From: Stappia indica
Lineage (GTDB): Bacteria; Pseudomonadota; Alphaproteobacteria; Rhizobiales; Stappiaceae
Direction of reading: 5' to 3'
NCBI RefSeq assembly: GCF_020177335.1
Contig: NZ_JAIVMG010000003.1
Span: forward strand, 186,001-250,000
Length of the DNA stretch: 64,000 bases
The notes below the pieces were generated by a model that was given only the letters and a program-made list of their open reading frames with translations, was not told where the DNA came from and ran no database searches. Both the position numbers and the translations under genes were made by a program. Positions 15,212 through 24,662 of this stretch are shown here, in pieces. How positions within the stretch are numbered: position 1 is the stretch's first letter; each line of letters starts with the position of its first letter.

Positions 15212-17113
15212 ATGACGATCCGGCAACTCAGCGACAGGGCGATCAACCAGATCGCCGCGGGCGAGGTGATCGAGCGGCCGGCCAGCGTCGTCAAGGAGCT
15301 GGTCGAGAACGCGCTCGATGCGGGCGCAACGCGGATCGAGGTGGCCACCGCCGCCGGCGGCAAGACCCTGCTGCGCGTCAGCGACGACGGCTCCGGCATG
15401 ACCCGCGCGGATCTGGCTCTGGCAGTCGAGCGCCATTGCACCTCCAAGCTCCGCGAGGACGATCTGTTCGACATCCGCAGCCTCGGCTTTCGCGGCGAAG
15501 CCCTGCCGTCGATCGGCGCGGTCTCGCGGCTGACGCTGACCTCGCGCCATGCCGATGAGCCGCATGCCTGGCAGATCGCGGTCGAGGGCGGGGCGAAAGA
15601 GGAGCCGCGCCCGGCCAGCCGCACCGCCGGCACCCAGGTCGAGGTGCGCGATCTCTTCTTCGCAACGCCGGCCCGGCTGAAGTTCCTGAAATCCGACCGG
15701 GCCGAGGCCGGCGCCATCGCCGATGTGGTCAAGCGGCTGGCGCTCGCCCATCCGCATGTGCGGTTCGAGCTTGGCGGCACCGATCGCCAGACCGTGACCT
15801 ATGCGGCGGCCTCCGGCGAGACGGCGCACAAGGCGCGGGTCGCTCAGGTCATCGGTGCGGAGTTCGTCGAAAACGCGCTGACCATCGACGCGCTGCGCGA
15901 AGGTGTGCGGATGACCGGCCTTGCCGGCCTGCCGACCTTTCACCGGGCCAACACCCTGTCCCAGTATTTCTTCGTCAATGGCCGGCCGGTGCGCGACAAG
16001 CTGCTGATGTCGGCGCTGCGCGGTGCCTATGCGGATGTGCTCGCCCGCGACCGTCATCCGGTGGTGGTGCTGTTCATCGACCTTGATCCGCGCCTGGTCG
16101 ATGTCAATGTCCATCCGGCCAAGGCCGATGTGCGCTTCCGCGATGCGCAGCTCGTGCGCGGTCTGGTCGTCGGCGGGTTGAAGCAGGCCTTCACCGCCGC
16201 CGGCTACCGGGCCTCCTCGCACAATGCCTCCGCCGCATTGTCGGTCTTGGGGCGGAGTGTCGCCGGTGGGCCGCAGCAACAGGCGGGCACGGTCGCCCGG
16301 CCCTATCCGCCGGCAAGTGCGCCCATGCAACATGATTGGCAGGCCTCCGCTTTCCGTCCGCTGGACGCGGGGGCGATGGCGTCCGGTGCGCCGAGCGGGC
16401 CGGAGGCCGGGACGGCCATGCCTGTGCCCGCTGCCGTGGGGCTTGCCGAGGAACAGGCGGTGATGGACCGGCTCGACGCCCCGTCCGCCGATGCCCGCGC
16501 CCATGAGGAGACGGTTCCCGATGACCGGGAGCGCCGCCCGCTCGGCGCCGCCCGGGCGCAGATCCACGAGACCTACATCATCGCCCAGACCGAGACCGGT
16601 CTGGTGATCGTCGACCAGCATGCCGCCCATGAACGGCTCGTCTATGAGCGGCTCAAGGAGGCGCTGGGCCGCCGCGAGGTGCCCCGGCAGGGACTGTTGA
16701 TCCCCGAAGTGGTGGAACTGCCGGAAGAGGATGTGGCGCGGCTGACCGAGCGGGCGGAGGAGCTGGAGGCGGTCGGTCTGGTGCTGGAAGCCTTCGGTCC
16801 CGGCGCGGTGGCGGTGCGCGAGACGCCGGCCCTGCTCGGCCAGATCGACATCAAGGGGCTGGTGCGCGATCTCGCCGACGATCTGGCCGAATGGGACAAG
16901 GCGACCCGGGTGCGCGAGCGGCTCGACCATGTCGCCGCGACCATGGCTTGCCATGGCTCGGTGCGCGCCGGCCGGCGAATGCGCCCGGCGGAGATGGACG
17001 CGCTGCTCCGCGACATGGAGGCAACGCCCCTGTCCGGACAGTGCAACCATGGCCGGCCGACCTGGATCGAGCTGAAACTGTCCGATATCGAGCGGCTTTT
17101 CGGGCGGAAGTAG
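15212..17113 (+). CDS. mutL: DNA mismatch repair protein MutL (endonuclease type)
   Basis: 633 residues. The N-terminal GHKL ATPase has [21 protein letters not shown] and [10 protein letters not shown], followed by a flexible linker (about 340-440) and a C-terminal dimerisation domain. The C-terminal domain holds the metal-dependent endonuclease motif [13 protein letters not shown] (Asp468 onward) plus [11 protein letters not shown] and QCNHGRPTW. It should therefore nick DNA itself, as expected in lineages lacking MutH. It couples MutS mismatch recognition to strand removal. Confidence 0.97.
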   Translation: MTIRQLSDRAINQIAAGEVIERPASVVKELVENALDAGATRIEVATAAGGKTLLRVSDDGSGMTRADLALAVERHCTSKLREDDLFDIRSLGFRGEALPSIGAVSRLTLTSRHADEPHAWQIAVEGGAKEEPRPASRTAGTQVEVRDLFFATPARLKFLKSDRAEAGAIADVVKRLALAHPHVRFELGGTDRQTVTYAAASGETAHKARVAQVIGAEFVENALTIDALREGVRMTGLAGLPTFHRANTLSQYFFVNGRPVRDKLLMSALRGAYADVLARDRHPVVVLFIDLDPRLVDVNVHPAKADVRFRDAQLVRGLVVGGLKQAFTAAGYRASSHNASAALSVLGRSVAGGPQQQAGTVARPYPPASAPMQHDWQASAFRPLDAGAMASGAPSGPEAGTAMPVPAAVGLAEEQAVMDRLDAPSADARAHEETVPDDRERRPLGAARAQIHETYIIAQTETGLVIVDQHAAHERLVYERLKEALGRREVPRQGLLIPEVVELPEEDVARLTERAEELEAVGLVLEAFGPGAVAVRETPALLGQIDIKGLVRDLADDLAEWDKATRVRERLDHVAATMACHGSVRAGRRMRPAEMDALLRDMEATPLSGQCNHGRPTWIELKLSDIERLFGRK

Positions 17114-17164
17114 GCGGGTTCTTCGCCGCCCGTCCGGCATTGGTGCCGAGCTTCGGCGGCGCCG

Positions 17165-17722
17165 TCAGTCTGTGGTTGTCAGGAACAGGATCTGGCTGTC
17201 GCCCACGGTGCGCTGGTCGAGGACGGTCACGCCTTCGGGCAGCTCCACCTCCGCCCTGGCATCTTCCTCCAGCACGGCGATGGCGCCGGGCGCCAGCCAG
17301 CCGCCGGTGATCGCCGAGGCCAGTGCGCGCTCGCCCAGACCCTTGCGATAGGGCGGGTCGAGAAACACCAGATCGAACGGCGTCATCGTGCCGCAAGGAC
17401 CGAGCCGGGTGGCATCCCGGCGGAAGATCTTGGTCGCGCCGGTGAGGCCGAGCGTTTCCACATTGCGCCGGATGACGGCCCGGGCCCCGCTGGCCTCTTC
17501 GATGAAGACGGCAGCGCGGGCGCCTCGGCTCAGTGCTTCGAGACCGAGCGCGCCGGTGCCGGCGAAAAGATCCAGCACCCGGGTATCGGTGAGCACCCGG
17601 TCATGGCCATGGGCCAGCACGTTGAAGATCGTCTCGCGCAACCGGTCGCTGGTGGGCCGGGTGGAGGCCCCCGCCGGTGCGGCGAGGGCTTTTCCCTTGA
17701 AACGGCCGGCAACGATTCTCAC
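17165..17722 (-). CDS. rsmD: 16S rRNA (guanine(966)-N2)-methyltransferase RsmD
   Basis: 185 residues. The SAM-binding motif is DLFAGTG (51-57) and the catalytic DPPY is at 122-125, with the N-terminal MRIVAGRFKG typical of RsmD. It methylates G966 of 16S rRNA during 30S assembly. Its start overlaps the rluB stop by four bases, so the two RNA-modification genes form one coupled unit. Confidence 0.95.
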   Translation of the reverse strand: MRIVAGRFKGKALAAPAGASTRPTSDRLRETIFNVLAHGHDRVLTDTRVLDLFAGTGALGLEALSRGARAAVFIEEASGARAVIRRNVETLGLTGATKIFRRDATRLGPCGTMTPFDLVFLDPPYRKGLGERALASAITGGWLAPGAIAVLEEDARAEVELPEGVTVLDQRTVGDSQILFLTTTD

Positions 17723-19545
17723 CGCTTGCCACCCCGTGCGGGACCGCCGGGCTTACCGCCACCGGGGCGCCCACCACCGGGACGCCCACCACCGGGACGC
17801 CCACCACCAGGACGACCGCCACCGGGCTTGCCCCCGGAAGGCTGGCCACCGCCGCGCGGACCTCCGCGAGCGGGGCCTCCCGGCCTGCCGCCACCGGGCT
17901 TGCCGTCACGTGGCCCGCTGGGCTTGTCCCCGCGCGGTGACCATGCGGGGCGATCCCCACGCGGTGCGCGGTCGGGTCTGTCGCCACGCGGAGCGCGCTC
18001 GGGTCTGTCGCCACGGGGTGCGCGGTCGGGCCTGTCGCCACGCGGCGACCAAGCGGGCTTGTCGCCACGCGGTGCGCGCTCGGGTCTGTCACCACGGGGA
18101 GCACGGTCGGGCCTGTCACCACGCGGTGCGCGGTCGGGCCTGTCCCCACGGGGCGCGCGGTCGGGCCTGTCGCCACGCGGTGCGCGGTCGGGTCTGTCGC
18201 CACGGGGAGCGCGGTCAGGTCTGTCGCCACGCGGCGACCAGGCGGGCTTGTCGCCGCGCCCGCCACCCTTGCGGTCGTCCCGGTCGGTGTTTTCGTTTTG
18301 CCGCTTGTCGACGACCAGGCTGCCTTCCTCGTCCCAGATGCGGCGCGTGCGGCCTCCGCTTGCGGCTCCGCGCACCGGTTGCGGCTTAGGCTTCAGGTCA
18401 TCGGTAAAGCGGAACCGGGAGCGCGGCGAAATCTTGACCGGCTTCTCGGTGAGCGCCGCGTCGTCGTGCCGCTTCGCGCTGCGGGAGCGACCCTTGTCGG
18501 CCTTGTTGTCCCGAGCCGACACCCGCGCCCGGCCTTCGCTGGCGCTTAGATAACGGCCTTCCGTGCGTTTGCCGCCAGCCGGAGCGCTGGCGCGCTTGGC
18601 TGCCGGAGCGGACGCCTTGTCCGTTTCCGGCGTCAGCAACGGAGAGTCGAAGTCGACACCCGCCTCGTCCGCCAGCCGCGATCCGAGCTGGTCGCGCAGC
18701 ACCCGGCCCCGGATCTCGCGCACCTCGCCCTCGGCGAGATCGGCAAGCTGGAACGGCCCGAAGGAGACGCGGATCAGCCGGTTGACCGAGAGCCCGAGAT
18801 GCTCCAGCACCTTCTTGATCTCACGGTTCTTGCCTTCGCGCAGGGCGAAGGTCATCCAGACATTGTCGCCCTGTTCCTTGTCGATCTGCGCTTCGATGGC
18901 GCCATAGAGCACGCCGTCGATGGCGATGCCCTCGGCCAGGGTGTCGAGCTGCGCCTGGGTGATGCGGCCATAGGCGCGCACCCGGTAGCGGCGCAGCCAG
19001 CCGGTGGCCGGAAGTTCGAGAACCCGCGCGAGACCGCCGTCGTTGGTCAGGAGCAGCAGGCCCTCGGTGTTGATGTCGAGGCGGCCGATCGTCAGGACGC
19101 GCGGCAGATCCTTCGGCAGGCGCTCGAACACCGTCGGCCGGCCTTCCGGGTCGGAGTTGGTGGTCACGAGGCCGCGCGACTTGTGGTGGAGCCAAAGCCG
19201 GGTGCGTTCGCGCTCGGGCAGCGGCGCATCATCGACCAGAATGGTGTCGGCAGGCGTCACGGTGACCGCCGGCGTCTTCAGGACGGTGCCGTTGACGGAA
19301 ACCCGCCCGGCGATGATCCAGCTTTCCGCCATGCGGCGCGAGCACAGGCCCGCCCGGGCGATGACCTTGGCCACACGTTCGCCGGCATCCGCCTCCGGGG
19401 CGATGCGCGCCGGCGGCGGGGTCTTGTCGCGTTTGCCGCCGGCGGGGCCGGGACGGCGCTTGAGCCCGTCGCGCGGTCCGGGCTTGGCGCGGTCGCGGGA
19501 GAACGGTCGGGAGGGGCGTTTGTCTTTTGTCATGACGCGCGTCAT
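17719..19545 (-). CDS. rluB: 23S rRNA pseudouridine(2605) synthase RluB with long repetitive tail
   Basis: About 608 residues; ATG at 19545 or 19533, neither with a strong RBS. After a basic leader come an S4 RNA-binding domain (ERVAKVIARAGLCSRRMAE, about 55-110) and the catalytic domain with GRLDINTEGLLLLT holding the nucleophilic Asp. These span the usual ~250-residue enzyme. The last ~300 residues are disordered. They comprise a Lys/Arg-rich linker, twelve nine-residue repeats of type GDRPDRAPR (about 431-538) and a GGGRP tail. The tail is far longer than in E. coli RluB and probably binds RNA non-specifically; that is inference. Confidence 0.92.
   Translation of the reverse strand: MTRVMTKDKRPSRPFSRDRAKPGPRDGLKRRPGPAGGKRDKTPPPARIAPEADAGERVAKVIARAGLCSRRMAESWIIAGRVSVNGTVLKTPAVTVTPADTILVDDAPLPERERTRLWLHHKSRGLVTTNSDPEGRPTVFERLPKDLPRVLTIGRLDINTEGLLLLTNDGGLARVLELPATGWLRRYRVRAYGRITQAQLDTLAEGIAIDGVLYGAIEAQIDKEQGDNVWMTFALREGKNREIKKVLEHLGLSVNRLIRVSFGPFQLADLAEGEVREIRGRVLRDQLGSRLADEAGVDFDSPLLTPETDKASAPAAKRASAPAGGKRTEGRYLSASEGRARVSARDNKADKGRSRSAKRHDDAALTEKPVKISPRSRFRFTDDLKPKPQPVRGAASGGRTRRIWDEEGSLVVDKRQNENTDRDDRKGGGRGDKPAWSPRGDRPDRAPRGDRPDRAPRGDRPDRAPRGDRPDRAPRGDRPDRAPRGDRPERAPRGDKPAWSPRGDRPDRAPRGDRPERAPRGDRPDRAPRGDRPAWSPRGDKPSGPRDGKPGGGRPGGPARGGPRGGGQPSGGKPGGGRPGGGRPGGGRPGGGRPGGGKPGGPARGGKR
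17740..17830 (-). repeat. 15-bp tandem repeats encoding GGGRP/GGGKP
   Basis: About five near-identical 15-base units (plus-strand form CCACCACCGGGACGC) encode the extreme C-terminus of RluB. Low complexity and prone to slippage. Confidence 0.75.
17932..18255 (-). repeat. Twelve 27-bp tandem repeats within rluB
   Basis: Twelve in-frame 27-base units encode nine-residue repeats. Most read GDRPDRAPR; variants GDRPERAPR, GDKPAWSPR and GDRPAWSPR are interspersed. Third-base differences between units show that they have diverged while the protein pattern was kept. Confidence 0.9.
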
Positions 19546-19683
19546 ACCAGAGCGCCGCGCGGCGCGGAAGGCAGGTTTTCGCCGATCCTGCCCGTTGTTT
19601 GCAGGATAAACACGGGTGGAACCTGCATTTCGTCTTTCCGGTATGGATTTCCTTTTCTTCCGTGCCGGTCTAGCTTGCCGGCG

Positions 19684-20157
19684 ATGATGCAAATTGGCTC
19701 TTTTCCCCGCGCCGAAAACGGCGGTTTCATGGACGCGGCCCTCGCTGAGGCCCGCGCCGCGGCCGCGCGCGGCGAGGTGCCCATCGGCGCGGTGGTGGTG
19801 TGCGATGGCGCGATCGTCGCCGCCGATGGCAACCGCACGCTGGAACTGTCCGACCCGACCGCCCATGCGGAAATGCTGGTGCTGCGCCAGGCCTGCGCCC
19901 GTCTCGCCAGCCAGCGCCTGCCGGAGTGCGATCTTTACGTGACGCTCGAACCCTGCCCGATGTGCGCCGCCGCGATTTCCTTCGCCCGGGTGCGGCGGCT
20001 TTATTTCGGCGCCGCCGATCCCAAGGGCGGGGCGGTGGAAAGCGGCGTGCGCCTGTTCAGCCAGCCGACCTGTCACCACGCGCCGGAGGTCTATTCCGGC
20101 CTTGCCGAACAGGACGCGGCGGAACTCTTGCGCGGCTTTTTCCTGGAGCGGCGCTAA
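19684..20157 (+). CDS. tadA: tRNA-specific adenosine(34) deaminase TadA
   Basis: 157 residues. The zinc deaminase signature is complete: H61-A-E63 and P90-C91-P-M-C94. The enzyme converts A34 to inosine in tRNA-Arg(ACG), allowing decoding of CGN codons. The start at 19684 gives a short extension; ATG 19729 would also retain the whole domain. It is divergent from rluB, a pairing widely conserved in alphaproteobacteria. Confidence 0.95.
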   Translation: MMQIGSFPRAENGGFMDAALAEARAAAARGEVPIGAVVVCDGAIVAADGNRTLELSDPTAHAEMLVLRQACARLASQRLPECDLYVTLEPCPMCAAAISFARVRRLYFGAADPKGGAVESGVRLFSQPTCHHAPEVYSGLAEQDAAELLRGFFLERR

Positions 20158-20179
20158 GGTCCGGTCTCAAGGTCTGACC

Positions 20180-21037
20180 TCACCCGCCCGGCGGCAGCAC
20201 CCGGACGGTTGCCCGGGCCGGCAGTGTGCCGCGGCTGACGATCATCCCCGGCGTTTGTGACAGCTCCACCGGATAGCCCTCTTGTGCGGCACGCGCGGTG
20301 AAGCCGTCGAGCGAGCCGAAGGTATAGGCATGCATCGGGATGACAAGGCGGGGGGAGACCGCCTTCAGCACCGCCATCAGGCTGTCGAGCCGAAGGGTCG
20401 AGGCGTTGTCGACCGGGGCGAAGACAATGTCGATCTGCCCGAGCCGGGCAAGGTCTTCGTCGGTCAGGCGATGGTGCAGGTGCCCCAGATGGGCAATACA
20501 CAGATCCGCCACCTCGAACACGAAGATCGAATTGCCGAGCTGGCGCGTCTCACCGTCCCAGCCGCGCGTGTTGGTCTGGAGATTGCGGATGCGCACGTCT
20601 TCCACCATCAGGTCGTGGTTCATGGGGCCGCCCTTCGGGTTCCAGCCCAGCAAGACGTGCTCGATCTCCGGATCGGGGGAAAAGGTGAAATGGGTGGAAT
20701 GGGCACCGTTCATGGTGACGACGCGCGGCAGCCGCGCCGGCCGGTGGATGTTGTTGTAATCGGTGGCGATCCGGACCCCGCGCGGTGTCTCGATCTCGAA
20801 GGTGGAATGGCCGATGTAGCGGATGGCGACCTCGTCGCGGGCCAGCGCGGCGCGCAGCAAGGGCAGGCGGTCGGGGGCGCCGTTTCCGGCCAGAAGCTGG
20901 CAGGCGGCAAGCGCGGGACCGGGCAGGAGCAACAGGGTCAGGAGCAGGGCCGCGAGGCGGGAGACCAGCCGGTGCGCCGGCATGAGGTCGTGCGGACCGG
21001 CGGCGGCCGGCGGCGATAGGCGGCAAGATGGCGGCAT
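20180..21037 (-). CDS. Exported UlaG-like metallo-beta-lactamase-fold hydrolase
   Basis: 285 residues from ATG 21037, which has GGGAGG at good spacing; the ATG at 20983 gives a more typical signal peptide. A strong hydrophobic segment ending PGPALAA indicates export. The MBL fold of the UlaG/L-ascorbate lactonase type is recognised by YIGHSTFEIETPRGVRIATDYN, IAHLGHLHHRLTDEDL and the late IPMHAYTFGS. The usual HxHxDH is altered, as in this subgroup. Substrate unknown; it lies 72 bases downstream of the patatin gene. Confidence 0.82.
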   Translation of the reverse strand: MPPSCRLSPPAAAGPHDLMPAHRLVSRLAALLLTLLLLPGPALAACQLLAGNGAPDRLPLLRAALARDEVAIRYIGHSTFEIETPRGVRIATDYNNIHRPARLPRVVTMNGAHSTHFTFSPDPEIEHVLLGWNPKGGPMNHDLMVEDVRIRNLQTNTRGWDGETRQLGNSIFVFEVADLCIAHLGHLHHRLTDEDLARLGQIDIVFAPVDNASTLRLDSLMAVLKAVSPRLVIPMHAYTFGSLDGFTARAAQEGYPVELSQTPGMIVSRGTLPARATVRVLPPGG

Positions 21038-21065
21038 GGCGCTCCCTCCCGGACAAAGACCCTGC

Positions 21066-21113
21066 GTGACCTTGTCTCAAGGATAGCGCCGCCCGGCGCC
21101 GCTTCAAGGTCAC
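21066..21113. repeat. Inverted repeat between patatin and MBL genes
   Basis: GTGACCTTG at 21066-21074 is the exact reverse complement of CAAGGTCAC at 21105-21113. Inside the loop GCGCCG/CGGCGC forms a second stem. It overlaps the patatin stop codon and may be a 3'-end structure; no T-run follows on either strand. Confidence 0.5.
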
Positions 21114-21958
21114 CCGGCCCGGCGGGCCTCGAAGGTCTCGATGGCGGCGGAAATCTCCCGCTTGACCATGTCGCGCATCGGCTCGGCGGCGGCGAGGATC
21201 TTGTCGGTCTTGAGGAAGTCGAGCACCCGGTAGCCGGCGATATCCGGCTTGACCAGAATGTCGGGTCGCCGGTTCTTGAGCTTCTCCAGATTGATCGACT
21301 GCATCAGGATCTGGGTGGCGCCGAAGGCCGCGTCGCTGGCACCGGGCACACTGCGGCCCTTTCGCGGGATCGGTGCGCCGATCACGTCCGAGGCGACGAC
21401 AATGTCGAGATCGTCCGGCAGGGCGTCGAACGGCAGCGGGTTGACCAGACCACCATCGACCATCACCCGCCCGTCCAGCATCACCGGCTTGAACAGCGCC
21501 GGAATGGCCATTGAGGCCGCGATTGCCGGATGCAGCGGGCCGCTGGTGAGCTTGGCCTCGCAGCAGTTGAAGTAATCGGTGGCGATGATTGTCAGCGGGA
21601 TTTTGAGCTCGGCGAAATCGGCCGGGAAATGCGGCCCGACGAAATGCTCCAGCACCTTCGCCGCGTCGAACTGCAAGGGGCCGGGGCTGCCGAACAGATC
21701 GCCGATCCGCCGGGGGCGCAGCTTCCACAGGCGGGCAAGCACCGCGTTGCGGTCGCGGAAGGTCTCCTCCGACACCGCGCGCAGGTCCTCGCCCGACAGC
21801 CCGCCGGCATAGCCGGCACCGAAGATCGCGCCGATGGAGGTGCCGGCAATCGCATGCGGGACCAGGCCGAGGTCATCGAAGGCCTCGATGACCGGCACAT
21901 GCGCCAGGCCGCGCGCGCCGCCCCCGCCAAGCGCCAGTCCGATGCGTGGTGTCGACAT
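21110..21958 (-). CDS. Patatin-like phospholipase (RssA type)
   Basis: 282 residues from ATG 21958, supported by GCGAGGACAT upstream. Oxyanion loop GGGGARG (11-17), nucleophile Ser41 in GTSIG, and catalytic Asp168 in VDGG complete the patatin Ser-Asp dyad. No signal peptide, so cytoplasmic or peripheral at the inner membrane. The family hydrolyses acyl ester bonds of lipids; the physiological role is not known. Confidence 0.9.
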   Translation of the reverse strand: MSTPRIGLALGGGGARGLAHVPVIEAFDDLGLVPHAIAGTSIGAIFGAGYAGGLSGEDLRAVSEETFRDRNAVLARLWKLRPRRIGDLFGSPGPLQFDAAKVLEHFVGPHFPADFAELKIPLTIIATDYFNCCEAKLTSGPLHPAIAASMAIPALFKPVMLDGRVMVDGGLVNPLPFDALPDDLDIVVASDVIGAPIPRKGRSVPGASDAAFGATQILMQSINLEKLKNRRPDILVKPDIAGYRVLDFLKTDKILAAAEPMRDMVKREISAAIETFEARRAG

Positions 21959-22243
21959 ATGTCCTCGCTGTTGATCCGGGATCCGAAAGGCCTTGCCTTG
22001 CCTGCCGGCGATGCGAGGGAACGTAGGCGCCTTGCCGTCCCCCTTCAAGCGTCGCCGATAGCGTGTGCCGCGATTGGCTTGTCTTGCCTTTCCCCGCCGG
22101 ATGGGTCAGGAAGCAGGCGGTGCGTCTTGGCGCGGAGCGGATTTTCGGTAAGGTGCTGAAAAACGGGCTGCATCCCAGATGCCCGTGCAGTTGCCGCGCG
22201 GTCCCTCAAACCGCCCTGCCGCCGTGTCAGATGGAGAGATCGC

Positions 22244-22672
22244 ATGAGTTCACTGACGCCATTTCACCTCGCCTTTCCCGTCGACGATCTGGAAGCGGCC
22301 CGCGCCTTCTACAAGGATGTGCTGGGCTGCCGGCAGGGGCGGGAAGCCGCCTCCTGGATCGATTTCGACCTTTACGGCCACCAGATCGTCGCCCATTGCG
22401 ATGGCGAGAGGAAGGCGAAGGGGCCGATCACCAATCCGGTCGACGGCGATGCGGTGCCGGTTCCCCATTTCGGCGTGGTGCTGACCATGGACGCCTGGAC
22501 CGCCCTGGCCGAGCGCCTTTCCGCGCGCGAGGACATCCGCTGGGTGATCAAGCCCAAGGTTCGCTTCAAGGGCGAGCCGGGCGAGCAGGCGACGCTGTTC
22601 ATTCTCGACCCGGCCGGCAATGCGCTGGAATTCAAGGCGTTTGCCGACATGGAACAGCTGTTCGCGACCTGA
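22244..22672 (+). CDS. VOC (glyoxalase/bleomycin-resistance fold) protein
   Basis: 142 residues with the paired beta-alpha-beta-beta-beta modules of the vicinal oxygen chelate fold. N-terminal [23 protein letters not shown] carries the first metal-ligand His, and [16 protein letters not shown] carries the terminal Glu. A metal-dependent lyase, isomerase or dioxygenase role is possible; the substrate is unknown. RBS GGAGAG precedes the ATG. It precedes the Kef-type antiporter by 129 bases. Confidence 0.88.
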   Translation: MSSLTPFHLAFPVDDLEAARAFYKDVLGCRQGREAASWIDFDLYGHQIVAHCDGERKAKGPITNPVDGDAVPVPHFGVVLTMDAWTALAERLSAREDIRWVIKPKVRFKGEPGEQATLFILDPAGNALEFKAFADMEQLFAT

Positions 22673-22801
22673 AACCGGATCGTTCGACCGCTCTGTCGAC
22701 CTTGATGGCGTGGGTGCATGGTGCCCCCTCGCCATTCACGATAAGGTCACCTGGTCAAGGACCTGCCGGGTGAAGAGATGCCCGACCACGTGTGAGATGC
22801 A

Positions 22802-24595
22802 ATGGCCAGCGAACTTGCCCCGCCGTTTTTTGTCGAATCGATCCTGTTCCTGTCCGCCACGGTGGTGGCCGTGCCACTGGCCAAGCGCATCGGCCTTGGG
22901 TCGGTGGTCGGCTATCTGGCCGCCGGCATGGCCATTGGTCCGTTCGGACTGGACTTCATCCAGTCCGGGGTGGAAATCCGCGGTGTCGCCGAACTGGGGG
23001 TGGTGCTGCTTCTGTTCGTGATCGGGCTGGAGCTGGAGCCGGCCCGGCTCTGGCGCATGAAGGGGGATATCTTCGGTCTCGGCACCAGCCAGGTGCTGGC
23101 CTGCGGCGCCGCGCTCGTCGGTCTGCTCCTGCTGGCCGGGCAGCCGGTGGAAATCGCGGTGATCGCCGGTCTTGGCCTCGCCTTGTCCTCAACCGCCTTC
23201 GCCTTGCAGATCCTGCAGGAACGCGGCCATTTGTCCACCGCCTACGGTCAGCGCGCCTTTGGCATCCTGCTCCTGCAGGATATGGCGATCGTGCCGCTGC
23301 TTGCCCTGATCCCGATCCTGTCGCCCACCTCCGGACCGTCGAGCGGCTCCGATATCCTGATCGAGGTGGCGACGACGGTGGCCGCCGTGGGCGGGGTGAT
23401 CGTCACCGGCCGCTATCTGCTGACGCCGTTCTTCGGCCTCTTGGCGGCAGTGCGCGCCCGCGAGGTGATGCTGGCGGCGGCGCTGCTCGTTGCGCTGGGC
23501 AGTGGCGGCATCATGCACGCCGCCGGCCTGTCCATGGCGCTGGGCGCGTTTCTTGCCGGGGTGATGCTGGCCGAATCCAGTTTCCGGCACACGCTGGAGG
23601 CGGATATCGACCCCTTCCGCTCGCTGCTGATGGGGCTGTTCTTCATCTCCGTCGGCATGGCGCTGGATCTGGGGCTGGTGGCGGCCAACTGGCAGCTCAT
23701 CGCCATTGGCGTCGCGGCGGTGATGTCGATCAAGGGCGGGCTCATCTGGGGCTTGTCGCGGCTGTTCGGCTCGACCAACTCCGACGCGCTGAAGATCGCG
23801 GTGACCCTGCCGCAGGGCGGGGAGTTCGCCTTCGTGCTGTTCACCGCAGCGGCCTCGGCGAGCATTCTGCCCTATGACCAGCTCAACCTTTTGATCGCCA
23901 TCGTCGTCCTGACCATGCTGATGACCCCGCTGGCTTGTCTCGCCCATGATTTTCTCGCCGGACGCTTGCGCAACCGGGGCGTGGAAAGCCATGCCATCGA
24001 GGGCTTTGCCGCGGCGAAACCGACGGTGCTGGTCATCGGCTTCGGGCGGTTCGGCATGATGGTGGCGCAGATGCTCACCTCCGAGGAAATCGAGATCACC
24101 GCGCTCGACATCCAGCCGGAGCGCATGGCCTATGCCCGCAAGCTCGGCTACAAGGTCTATTATGGCGATGCCACCCGCCCGGATGTGCTGAAGGCGGCGG
24201 GCGCCGATGAGGCGGTGCTGATCGCCCTCTGCATCGAAAACGATCAGGTGATGGCCCGGGCGATCGACCTGATCCGCTCCCACTTTCCCCAGGCCAAGCT
24301 CTACTGCCGGGCGACGGACCGGGCCCATGCGCTCGACCTGACCCGGCGCGGCGTCGAGTTCCAGATCCGCGAGACCTTCGAATCCAGCATCACCTTCGGG
24401 CGCGCGGCGCTGGAAGCGCTCGGCATCGCCGGCGAGCGGGTCAGCCAGATCGAGGACGACGTGCGGCGGCGGGATCGCGAGCGGCTGGAAATGCAATTGA
24501 CCGATGGCCCGTTCGCCGGGGCGGACCGGCTGCACCAGGTGACCCCGCGCGGCGCGCGTGAAAAGCCGACCAACGCGGGACCGGCGGAGGACTAA
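22802..24595 (+). CDS. CPA2 monovalent cation:proton antiporter (KefB/C type) with RCK domain
   Basis: 597 residues. Residues ~10-385 form about twelve membrane helices with the CPA2 signatures GYLAAGMAIGP, GLGLALSSTAFALQIL and LPQGGEFAFV. Residues ~395-515 are an RCK/TrkA-N Rossmann domain beginning VLVIGFGRFGMMVAQML and containing YGDATRPDVLKAAGADEA. A short acidic tail follows. The protein effluxes K+ in exchange for H+; Kef homologues are gated by NAD(H) or glutathione adducts. No KefF/KefG partner is adjacent. Confidence 0.92.
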   Translation: MASELAPPFFVESILFLSATVVAVPLAKRIGLGSVVGYLAAGMAIGPFGLDFIQSGVEIRGVAELGVVLLLFVIGLELEPARLWRMKGDIFGLGTSQVLACGAALVGLLLLAGQPVEIAVIAGLGLALSSTAFALQILQERGHLSTAYGQRAFGILLLQDMAIVPLLALIPILSPTSGPSSGSDILIEVATTVAAVGGVIVTGRYLLTPFFGLLAAVRAREVMLAAALLVALGSGGIMHAAGLSMALGAFLAGVMLAESSFRHTLEADIDPFRSLLMGLFFISVGMALDLGLVAANWQLIAIGVAAVMSIKGGLIWGLSRLFGSTNSDALKIAVTLPQGGEFAFVLFTAAASASILPYDQLNLLIAIVVLTMLMTPLACLAHDFLAGRLRNRGVESHAIEGFAAAKPTVLVIGFGRFGMMVAQMLTSEEIEITALDIQPERMAYARKLGYKVYYGDATRPDVLKAAGADEAVLIALCIENDQVMARAIDLIRSHFPQAKLYCRATDRAHALDLTRRGVEFQIRETFESSITFGRAALEALGIAGERVSQIEDDVRRRDRERLEMQLTDGPFAGADRLHQVTPRGAREKPTNAGPAED

Positions 24596-24662
24596 GGGAT
24601 GGGCGGGGATCTTCTTTCCGGCGCAGGGTGGGGCTGGTCAAGCCGCCCTGCGGTGGCTATCT

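Noticed and set aside
15029-17140. Very long minus-strand frame extending upstream of the HAD gene across mutL
   Set aside because: Only the last 290 codons match a family; the rest is antisense to mutL.
17932-18255. Regular 27-bp repeats as a possible CRISPR or minisatellite
   Set aside because: No spacers, perfect reading frame with RluB, and no cas genes.
17603-18553. Plus-strand frame with collagen-like PPPGRPPPG and SGLSPRGAR repeats
   Set aside because: It is the complementary strand of the RluB repeat tail; no ribosome binding site or partner domain.
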